This document shows, piece by piece, positions 1-9,220 of a stretch of 13,025 bases of DNA (positions are counted from its first letter, which is position 1; the number at the start of each line of letters is the position of its first letter). The notes under the pieces were generated by a model that saw nothing but the letters and a program-made list of their open reading frames with translations, was not told the DNA's origin and searched no databases. Origin of the DNA: an uncultured Alphaproteobacteria bacterium (GTDB taxonomy: Bacteria > Pseudomonadota > Alphaproteobacteria > Rhizobiales > Aestuariivirgaceae). The stretch lies in the NCBI GenBank assembly GCA_937868035.1, contig CALMLK010000468.1, positions 1 to 13,025 on the forward strand, in the 5' to 3' direction. The position numbers were made by a program, and so were the translations under genes.

Positions 1-2
1 AA

Positions 3-685
<683 letters not shown>

Positions 686-689
<4 letters not shown>

Positions 690-1474
690 CCATTCGCACA
701 CTGATCTGGCATGAACACCGTCACGAGAAGAAGAACAAGCTCGTGGCCTCGCTGTATCCCGAAGGCATGCATGGCGCCATCAAGAAGGCCTTCGCGGGTG
801 ACAAGGATTTCGTTGTCGATCACGCACTGCTCGATGACGATGAAGAACACGGCCTCTCCGAGAAGCGCCTCGCGGCCACCGATGTCCTGATCTGGTGGGG
901 CCATGCCGCCCACGGCGACGTGAAGGATGAAATCGTGGAGCGCGTGGCAAAGCGCGTGTTCGAGGGCATGGGCCTCATTGTCCTGCACTCGGGACACTAC
1001 GCGAAGATTTTCAAGCGTCTCATGGGAACGCCCTGTTCGCTGAAATGGCGCGAGGCGGGCGAAAAGGAAATCGTCTGGATCGTCAACCCGAACCATCCCA
1101 TCGCGGCAGGCCTGCCGGAATGCATCCGCATCGAGCATGAGGAGATGTACGGCGAACCCTTCTCCATTCCGGAGCCGCTGGAGACCGTCATGATCTCGCA
1201 TTTCGAAGGCGGCGAAGTGTTCCGCTCCGGCGTGACCTATCGCCGTGGCGCCGGCAACATCTTCTATTTCCGCCCCGGCCACGAAGCCTATCCGACTTAT
1301 CACAATGCGGATGTGCTGCGCGTCATCAAGAACGCCACGCGCTGGGCCCATAATCCTTCGAAGCCCTGGACCGGCATCCACGCCGCTCCCAACGTGCCCC
1401 ACGACAAGGCGCCATACCCTCTCGAAGTGAAGGGCCCCCGCCTGCACGAGGATGGCGAAGAAGGTTACAGGTAA
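686..1474 (+). CDS. thuA: ThuA family protein, trehalose/disaccharide utilization
   Basis: A 262-residue cytoplasmic protein that fits the ThuA family (class I glutamine-amidotransferase-like fold) over its whole length. Recognisable blocks are LIWHEH near the N-terminus, [33 protein letters not shown], the [14 protein letters not shown] segment, the EEMYGEPF segment and [18 protein letters not shown] near the C-terminus. The ATG overlaps the thuK stop by four bases, and a weak GAAG lies just upstream. In rhizobia and Agrobacterium the thuEFGKAB operon is known to carry out uptake and assimilation of trehalose, maltitol and sucrose isomers through 3-keto derivatives. ThuA acts with the dehydrogenase ThuB, which is encoded next here. 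The exact chemistry cannot be read from the sequence. No signal peptide or membrane segment is visible. Confidence 0.92.
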
Positions 1475-1490
1475 ACACAACATCCTCCAG

Positions 1491-1509
1491 GGCCGGATCT
1501 GATCCGGCC
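1491..1509. repeat. Perfect 9-bp inverted repeat between thuA and thuB
   Basis: GGCCGGATC T GATCCGGCC lies 16 bases after the thuA stop. As RNA it could form an 8-bp stem with a CTG loop or a 7-bp stem with a 5-base loop. No T-run follows, so it is not a standard intrinsic terminator. The rest of the 101-base gap (1475-1575) holds a second short GC-rich stretch around 1530-1548 and no gene. Palindromes of this CCGGATC-type are common as dispersed intergenic elements in alphaproteobacteria, so an REP-like unit, an mRNA-stabilising hairpin or an operator are all possible. Confidence 0.6.
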
Positions 1510-1575
1510 AATCAGTCTCCACTTTCGGGTCATGCCCGCAGCCGGAGAGAGCGAAATTTGAGAAAGTCCACGTCC

Positions 1576-2628
1576 ATGACCAAGCCCATCCGACTTCTTG
1601 TCCTCGGCACCGGAGGCATGGCGAAGGCCCATGCCACCGCCTTCGCGCTGGATCCGCGCGTGGAACTGGCCGGTGCCTGCGACGTGGTGCCGGGCCGCGC
1701 CGCCGAATTTGCCAAGGCCTACGGCATGGCGAAGAGCTTCGAAAACCTGGATGCGGCCATCGCCTGGGGCGGCTTCGATGCCGCCACCAACGTGACGCCG
1801 GATGCCATCCATCACCCCACCACCATGAAGCTGCTCAAGGCGGGCAAGCATGTGCTGTGCGAAAAGCCGCTCGCCGAAAACTTCGCCCTTGCTGACGAGA
1901 TGGCACGGGCGGCGGAGAAGGCGGGTGTCATCAACATGGTGAACCTCACCTACCGCAACGTCGCGGCACTCCATGTTGCCCGCAAGCTGGTGACGGAGGG
2001 AGCGTTGGGCCGCATCCGCCATGTGGAGGCGAGTTACCGCCAGTCCTGGCTGGTGGGCAATCACTGGGGCGACTGGAAGACACTCCCCATGTGGCTGTGG
2101 CGCCTCTCGCAGAAGCATGGCTCCAAGGGCGTGCTCGGCGATGTGGGTATTCACATCCTCGACTTCGCCAGCTTCGGCTGCGATTCCGGATTGGTGGCCG
2201 TGCAGCCCCGCCTCAAGACGTTCCACAAGGCGGACGGCGACAAGATCGGCGAATATCCCCTGGATGCCAACGACTCCGCCGTGATGACGGTCGAGTTTGC
2301 CAATGGAGCGCTTGGCATCATCCAGGCCTCGCGCTTCATGACGGGCCACGACAACGAGCTTCACCTGCGCATCCATGGCGACAAGGGCGCGGTTGAAGTC
2401 AAACACTTCGAAGGCTGGACCGAACTTCGCGCTTGCACGGGCGAGGATGTGAACACCATGGCCTGGCGCGCGATCAAGGCGGAACCGGTCGAGACCAACT
2501 ACCGCCGCTTCATCAACGCCATCGCCGCGGGCAAGAATCTCGAACCGGATTTCCGTCACGCCGCGGGCCTGCAGCGCGTTCTGGACCTCTGCTTCGACAA
2601 TGATGGCGCGGGACTTGTGAAGGTCTGA
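1576..2628 (+). CDS. thuB: Gfo/Idh/MocA-family dehydrogenase ThuB
   Basis: NAD(P)-dependent oxidoreductase of 350 residues. The N-terminal Rossmann fold shows the dinucleotide motif VLGTGGMA (G11-x-G13-G14). The family motif EKP sits at 96-98 with its lysine at 97, and the catalytic-type segment GDVGIHILD has D189 and H193. The Gfo/Idh/MocA C-terminal domain follows. In the rhizobial thu system ThuB makes the 3-keto form of imported trehalose and related disaccharides, which ThuA then helps to process. ATG 1576 was chosen because MTKPIRLLVLG is the usual family start and GAGAAAG lies about nine bases upstream. An in-frame TTG at 1558 with GGAGAG upstream is an alternative and would add six residues. 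The stop is only three bases from the end of the convergent nuclease gene. Confidence 0.92.
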   Translation: MTKPIRLLVLGTGGMAKAHATAFALDPRVELAGACDVVPGRAAEFAKAYGMAKSFENLDAAIAWGGFDAATNVTPDAIHHPTTMKLLKAGKHVLCEKPLAENFALADEMARAAEKAGVINMVNLTYRNVAALHVARKLVTEGALGRIRHVEASYRQSWLVGNHWGDWKTLPMWLWRLSQKHGSKGVLGDVGIHILDFASFGCDSGLVAVQPRLKTFHKADGDKIGEYPLDANDSAVMTVEFANGALGIIQASRFMTGHDNELHLRIHGDKGAVEVKHFEGWTELRACTGEDVNTMAWRAIKAEPVETNYRRFINAIAAGKNLEPDFRHAAGLQRVLDLCFDNDGAGLVKV

Positions 2629-2631
2629 CGC

Positions 2632-3225
2632 TCAATCGTCCTTGAACGTGCCGCCGAGCCCGCCCTGGAAGGCGCGGTTGTGCGTGCGGTAGGTCTCGGG
2701 CGTTTCGAAGTCCCACTGCCAGATGCCGCGCCGGGCCGCGTGCGCGTCCTGCTCATCCTTGGCATAACGAATGAGATCCAGGCCATCGAGGTGCCGGCGG
2801 TAGGCCACGGCCCAGCCCCGCCGCAACATCTCGCGGTTGATGTTGGTTTCGCCCGCCATGCAGTCCGAGACCTGCCGCCCATAGCGGTCGCGTTCGATCA
2901 CGCGGCATGTCACCGTGCCGCTGCCGATGAGACGGGAGAGTTCATCGCGCGCCAGTTTCCCGCAGCTCACCATCTTCCCGCCGCCGGCGCGGCAGGTCTG
3001 GCGGTATTCCGGCGCATCGATTCCGTGCAGGCGGATTTCCCTGTCGCCGAGCGTGAAGCTGTCGCCATCGATGGCGTGATAGCGCCCGCCCGCCGGACGG
3101 TCTTGCGTGGGCCGTGAACTCACTTCGCCCGAGACCCATTGCGGCCGCCAATAGGCAATGGCGGCGAAGAGGGCGAGCAGGACAAGAACCGTGGCCCACT
3201 GGGTGGCCAGCGCGCCTGCCCTCAC
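2632..3225 (-). CDS. Membrane-anchored thermonuclease (SNase)-like protein
   Basis: A 197-residue protein with a staphylococcal-nuclease-like (TNase) domain that would cleave phosphodiester bonds in nucleic acid. Residues 10-26 form a hydrophobic N-terminal segment (WATVLVLLALFAAIAYW), either a membrane anchor or an uncleaved signal, so the domain probably faces the periplasm. Active-site positions align with SNase: D55 in AIDGDSF (D21), R65 in IRLHGIDAPE (R35), D70 (D40), E73 (E43) and R117 in RYGR (R87). All are kept, so activity is plausible. Four cysteines in the domain (78, 88, 107 and one after RQVSDC) could form disulfides. The start chosen is GTG 3225, which overlaps the moaE stop as GTGA; the frame stays open to 3390, but that stretch lies inside moaE. 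Substrate and physiological role are unknown. Confidence 0.85.
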   Translation of the reverse strand: MRAGALATQWATVLVLLALFAAIAYWRPQWVSGEVSSRPTQDRPAGGRYHAIDGDSFTLGDREIRLHGIDAPEYRQTCRAGGGKMVSCGKLARDELSRLIGSGTVTCRVIERDRYGRQVSDCMAGETNINREMLRRGWAVAYRRHLDGLDLIRYAKDEQDAHAARRGIWQWDFETPETYRTHNRAFQGGLGGTFKDD

Positions 3226-3674
3226 GTCTTGCTCCAGCGAGACGCCGCCGTGTCGTCGCTCTCGCGGGCATCCACCCAGCGCGGCGCGCCGCCGCCTTCT
3301 TCCAGCTTCCAGAAGGGCGCCTTGGTCTTCAGCCAGTCCATCAAGAATTGGCAGGCCTCGAATGCCGCTTCCCGGTGGGATGAACTGCACAGCACGAGAA
3401 CGATATCGTCGCCCGGCAACATGCGGCCAAAGCGATGGATGATGAGCACATCGTCCAGCGGCCAGCGCCCCCGTGCCTCGGCCTCGATGGCCGCCAGTGC
3501 CTTTTCTGTCATGCCCGGATAATGTTCGAGCGTCATGGCGGAAACGGCAGCGCCTTCATTCATCTCGCGCACCGAGCCCACGAACAGGGCCGTGCCGCCC
3601 ACATGGGTCTTGCCGGCCTTGAAAGCCATCAGCTCCCCGCCCGCATCGAAAGCCTGTTCCTGCACCCGGATCAT
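3222..3674 (-). CDS. moaE: Molybdopterin synthase catalytic subunit MoaE
   Basis: Large subunit of molybdopterin synthase, which together with thiocarboxylated MoaD inserts the dithiolene sulfurs into precursor Z (cyclic pyranopterin monophosphate) during molybdenum cofactor synthesis in the cytosol. At 150 residues it has the normal length. Family blocks are FVGSVRE (31-37), MTLEHYPGMTEKAL (47-60), HRFGRMLPGD (80-89), HREAAF (100-105) and LKTKAPFWKLE (115-125). K116 and K123 match the active-site lysines K119 and K126 of E. coli MoaE with the same spacing. The C-terminal WVDAR is also typical. The ATG lies five bases after the AsmA-family stop, and the stop overlaps the downstream nuclease start. 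No moaD is adjacent, so the partner must be encoded elsewhere. Confidence 0.96.
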   Translation of the reverse strand: MIRVQEQAFDAGGELMAFKAGKTHVGGTALFVGSVREMNEGAAVSAMTLEHYPGMTEKALAAIEAEARGRWPLDDVLIIHRFGRMLPGDDIVLVLCSSSHREAAFEACQFLMDWLKTKAPFWKLEEGGGAPRWVDARESDDTAASRWSKT

Positions 3675-3679
3675 CTACG

Positions 3680-5509
3680 TCAGTCGCCCAGAAGTTTCTT
3701 CAACGCCTTCTTAGCCGAATTCGCGGCATCCTTGGCAACACCATCGACGACATCGTCAAGACCGTTGCTGCCGCGCAATGCGCCATCGACATCGAGCTTC
3801 GCCGAGAGCTTGGGATTTTCCCACGGACCCTTGATCTTTGCCGCCACGGGAAGGGGCAGGCCCTTTTCCGGTGTCACCACGAGATTGACGGCCCGGCGCA
3901 GGAGATCGACGTTTCCTTCGATTTTTGCGGACAGCCCCGCCGCTGTGAGGCGCGCCTCGGACAAGGTGGCAATGCCGTCACTGAAAGTGGCCGTGGCGGA
4001 GGCCGAGCTGACCGCCGTGGCGGAGCCTTGCGACAGGCCCCAGCCCTGGATGTCCTCGGTGCTGACAAAGCCCGCGAGCTTGGCAAGGTCGATCCCGTCC
4101 ACCTCGCCGTCGCGCAATGCAACGCGCGCCGTTCCCGCCAGCGTCGAGACAAGCTGTGCCGGACTGGAGCCCGAAGCGCTGAGGTCGCCCTTCACGTCAA
4201 CGGGGCCGGAGAGGAACGTGACGCCGAATGCCTTGCCAAGAAAATCCTTGGCCGTGGCCCCGGTGACATCGAGGCCGAGTTTCATCTGCGTGCCGTTGCC
4301 ATGCTGCAGGGTCAGGTCCAGCACACCCTTTCCGCCGAACAGGGCCTGTGTTTCGGCATGGGCCACAAGCGCTCCGTCCGTGAGTGTGGCACGCAAGGCC
4401 GTAGGCCCGGTCTTCACCGCGCCCGCCGTCATCTCGTCGGTGGTGATGGCGATTTCCGCATCAGCCGCCTTGAGATCGTTGAAGGGCAGCGATGCTTCGC
4501 GCCACTCCTGCGTCAGGTCAGGCGGCGGCGCATCTCCTGCAGGGCCATGGGCAGAATAGATGTTGAGGTTTACCGAATTGAAGGCGAGATCGGCCTTGAT
4601 GGCGGGCCGCGGGGCTGCGGCCTGCAAGGCCACGCTGCCCTTGGCCTGCATGCCGCCCAGCGAGAAGGCGAGGTTGCTGAAGCGCGCCTGTGACTGTGCG
4701 ATCGAAAGGCCCGCATCCAGCGCCAGCGGCACGCCATCGGCAAAGCCGGAGAGCGCCACGCCCATCCACGACAGGAAGGACTGTGTGTCCTGTGCCTCCG
4801 CCGAAACGCTGCCATCGAATTGCAGGGCCCCGGTAAAGCGCAGACGCCCCGACATGACGACCTGCCCGGCCTTGCTGGTGAGCGTCACATCGGAAGGTGA
4901 ACCACGCTGTTCAAGGCGGCGCACATCATCCACGGACAGGGCAAGCTCGGTTGCCACGCCATTGAACAGGCCGCGCAAGCCGGCTTCGAGCGCACCTGAC
5001 TCCACCTGCGTGATCTCGCCCGAGATGTCGGTGATGGCGAGCGCCAGGTTATGCTGTGGATCGGCTGCCTTCACCGCGCCGTTCTCGATGCTGACGTTGA
5101 GGGGCTTCACCGTCGCCTTCGCTGTCGCGGCCGCAGTGTCGCTCTCGGCGAGATTTTTGGTGTCGGATGCCGTGAAGGTGAAGACGGGGTCGATCAGACG
5201 GATGCGCCGCAGACCTTCACCGCCCAGCTGCGCCAGAGGCGATGGCACGATGATGCGGCCGACGGTCAGGGTGGGCACGCCCTGCTTGCTGCCCCGCATG
5301 AACGTGACGTTGTCGAGAGTGACCGCCAGCCCGTCGGAAAAGGAAAGGCCCGCGTGTCCCTCCACGGTCATGGTGAGTCCCTGCCTGGCCTCGGCCCGCG
5401 CCGCCAGCCGCGACGCGGCAAGCTGCGGCAGCAGGATCGCCGTGCCGCCCGCAACGACGAGCAGGGCCATGGGGATGGCCAGGAAAATGTAACGGAGGGA
5501 ACGCCGCAT
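3680..5509 (-). CDS. AsmA family protein
   Basis: A 609-residue protein with one N-terminal membrane segment (about residues 7-28, YIFLAIPMALLVVAGGTAIL) and a long, beta-rich periplasmic body of the AsmA type. The start of the body (MTVEGHAGLSFSDGLAVTLD) and the late segment VDVKGDLSASGSSPAQLVSTL followed by ARVALRDGEVDGIDLAKLAG are characteristic of the family N-terminal and C-terminal regions. AsmA-like proteins are linked to outer-membrane assembly and to lipid transfer between the membranes. ATG 5509 was chosen because MRRSLRY directly precedes the membrane segment and AGAGGG lies two bases upstream; the frame stays open to 5635, but that part overlaps the divergent synthetase gene. It is probably first in an operon with moaE and the nuclease. 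The exact role is not visible. Confidence 0.88.
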   Translation of the reverse strand: MRRSLRYIFLAIPMALLVVAGGTAILLPQLAASRLAARAEARQGLTMTVEGHAGLSFSDGLAVTLDNVTFMRGSKQGVPTLTVGRIIVPSPLAQLGGEGLRRIRLIDPVFTFTASDTKNLAESDTAAATAKATVKPLNVSIENGAVKAADPQHNLALAITDISGEITQVESGALEAGLRGLFNGVATELALSVDDVRRLEQRGSPSDVTLTSKAGQVVMSGRLRFTGALQFDGSVSAEAQDTQSFLSWMGVALSGFADGVPLALDAGLSIAQSQARFSNLAFSLGGMQAKGSVALQAAAPRPAIKADLAFNSVNLNIYSAHGPAGDAPPPDLTQEWREASLPFNDLKAADAEIAITTDEMTAGAVKTGPTALRATLTDGALVAHAETQALFGGKGVLDLTLQHGNGTQMKLGLDVTGATAKDFLGKAFGVTFLSGPVDVKGDLSASGSSPAQLVSTLAGTARVALRDGEVDGIDLAKLAGFVSTEDIQGWGLSQGSATAVSSASATATFSDGIATLSEARLTAAGLSAKIEGNVDLLRRAVNLVVTPEKGLPLPVAAKIKGPWENPKLSAKLDVDGALRGSNGLDDVVDGVAKDAANSAKKALKKLLGD

Positions 5510-5520
5510 CACCCTCTTAT

Positions 5521-5537
5521 GCCGCACCCCTTGCGGC
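5521..5537. repeat. Short GC hairpin in the divergent intergenic region
   Basis: GCCGCA CCCCT TGCGGC forms a 6-bp perfect stem with a 5-base loop. It sits in the 46-base gap between the divergent AsmA-family and acetoacetyl-CoA synthetase starts, 18 bases before the latter. This gap, or coding sequence next to it, must hold both promoters. No convincing -35/-10 pair was recognised here. The hairpin could be an operator or chance in GC-rich DNA. Confidence 0.35.
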
Positions 5538-5543
5538 TGTTTC

Positions 5544-5547
5544 AAGG
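5544..5547 (+). promoter_or_regulatory. Ribosome binding site supporting the acetoacetyl-CoA synthetase start at 5556
   Basis: AAGG, within AAGGCAGG, lies eight bases before ATG 5556, while the next in-frame ATG at 5589 has only GAAG at a similar distance. It favours the upstream start. Family members usually carry PLW at about residue 5, which would instead favour 5589, so the choice remains open. Confidence 0.5.
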
Positions 5548-5555
5548 CAGGCGAT

Positions 5556-7543
<1,988 letters not shown>

Positions 7544-7547
<4 letters not shown>

Positions 7548-9211
7548 CCCTGCGCCGGGTCGCGCAGGTTGCGTGACAGGATGAACACGGGGATCAATCC
7601 CGCGCAGGCAATCGACAGGGCGGGGAGTGCCGCTTCTTCAAGCTGCCCCAGAGACGCGGCTGTGAACGCGAAAGTGGCCAGGGTGTCGAAGTCGAATGGC
7701 CGCAACAGCAGCGTGGCGGGAAGCTCCTTCAGCGCATCGACGAAGACGAGCAGCGTCGCGGTGACGAGCGATGGGCGCAGCAGCGGCAGGTGGATTTCGC
7801 GAAATACCGCGAAAGGCCTCCGCCCAAGTGTCCGCGCCACCTGGTCGAGATGTGGCGAGATTTTCAGGAAGCCGGCATCGACGGTGCCGGTGGCAATGAC
7901 GAGGAAGCGCGTCACATAGGCAAAGACGAGGGCCACCAGGCTGCCCGAAAGGATGAGCCCCGGCATGGTGCCGAACAGCGCCTTCGCCACCGCATTGATT
8001 TGCGTGTCGAGGAAGGCGAAGGGAATGAGAATGCCGATGGCCAGCACGGTTCCGGGCAGCGCATAGCCGAAGCTGGCAAAGCGCGTGAGGCGGCTCAGCC
8101 AGGGGGTTTCGTGATTGCGTGTCGCGTGGCCGAAGAGAAGGGCGAGCAGCACCGTTCCGGCGCAGGCCAGCGCTGCAAGCAGCAGCGAGTTGCCCATGGC
8201 CGAAAAGAAGGCAGGCGATGGCAGGTCGGCAAAGCGCCGCCAGCCGTAGTGCAGCAGCAGCCACACGGGAATGCCGAAGCCGAGGAGAATGGGAACGAAC
8301 AGCGCGGCGAAAGCCAGTGCCGCGCCCGTGCCGCGCAGCCGTATCCGCTGAATGGGGGAATGCGCCCGCGCTCCACGCGACAGCGTATCCCGCTGCCGCA
8401 TCAGGTGTTCAAAACCGATCAGCATTGCAACGGCGAGCAGCAGCACAAAGGCCAGTTGCGCCGCCGCCCCCAGGTTTCCCTGTCCGAGCCAGGTCGAATA
8501 GATGCCATAGGTCAGCGTGTTGACGCCGAAGAACTGCACCGCGCCGATGTCGTTCATCACTTCCATGATGACCAGCGAAGTGCCAACGGCAAGGGCAGGC
8601 CGCGCCTGCGGCAGGGTGATCTGCAGGAAGGCGCGCCACGGCGAACGGCCCAGCGTGCGCGCCACATCAAGCTGCGACATGGGTTGCTTGAGGAACGCCG
8701 CCCGTGCCGACATGTAGACGTAGGGGTAAAGCGAAAAGGCGATGACGAAAATGGCGCCGCCCAGCGAACGGATTTCGGGAATCCAGCTTTCCGCCGGCGA
8801 TTGCCAACCCATCAGCCGGCGCATCGCGGTCTGGAAAGGGCCGGCGAAAGAGAAGTAGTCCACGTAGGCGAAGGCTGTGATGTAGCCCGGCACCGCGAGC
8901 GGCAGGATCGCGGACCACTTCATCAGGTTGCGGCCCGGAAAATTGTAGAACGTCACCAGCCACGCCATCACCGTTCCTGTGACGAGCGTCACAAGGGCCA
9001 CGCCGGCGGCCAGCAGCACCGTCTGCTGGACCATGCCCGGCAGCACGCTGCCGAGAAGATCGGGCCAGGCATTGCTGTCGGCGGTGAGCGCGAGGAAAAG
9101 GATGGCCGCCAGCGGCAGGAACAGCGGAAGCGACAGGAGAACAGCCGCCATGCGCAGGGGCGACATCACCCGGCGCTGACCGGCCGGACCTTCCGTTGCA
9201 CGAACGGCCAT
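7544..9211 (-). CDS. Iron(III)-type ABC transporter permease, two fused permease domains
   Basis: A 555-residue inner-membrane protein with two binding-protein-dependent transport (BPD) permease domains in one chain, as in FbpB/SfuB ferric-iron permeases (and ThiP). About a dozen hydrophobic segments are visible. Each half has an EAA-like coupling loop: DVARTLGRSPWRAFLQITLP near 182-201 and QVARTLGRRPFAVFREIHLP near 457-476. VMNDIGAVQFFGVNTLTYGI in the first half and DALKELPATLLLRPFDFDTL in the second are typical of the iron subfamily. No ATPase or periplasmic binding protein gene lies beside it, so partners are elsewhere. It starts nine bases after the histidine kinase stop, probably in the same transcript. 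The ATG at 9211 has AAAGG only three bases upstream; ATG 9166 is an alternative. The substrate is inferred from family resemblance. Confidence 0.9.
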
Positions 9212-9220
9212 GGGCCTTTG

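Noticed and set aside
1530..1548. TGCCCGCAGCCGGAGA stretch before thuB as a second hairpin or terminator
   Set aside because: Pairing is too short and imperfect and no T-run follows.
1465..2559. 364-codon open frame on the minus strand opposite thuB
   Set aside because: thuB shows Rossmann and EKP motifs in its frame; the antisense translation is His/Arg/Gly-rich and matches nothing known to me.
3226..3390. N-terminal 55-residue extension of the nuclease frame
   Set aside because: It lies wholly inside moaE and is Arg-rich; the GTG overlapping the moaE stop directly precedes a hydrophobic anchor.
3435..4559. 374-codon open frame on the plus strand opposite moaE and the AsmA-family gene
   Set aside because: Low-complexity Ser/Pro/Ala/Arg translation crossing the moaE-AsmA junction; no ribosome site or domain seen.
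4560..5492. 310-codon open frame on the plus strand opposite the AsmA-family gene
   Set aside because: Shadow of a real gene: Ser/Arg/Ala-rich translation with no recognisable motif.
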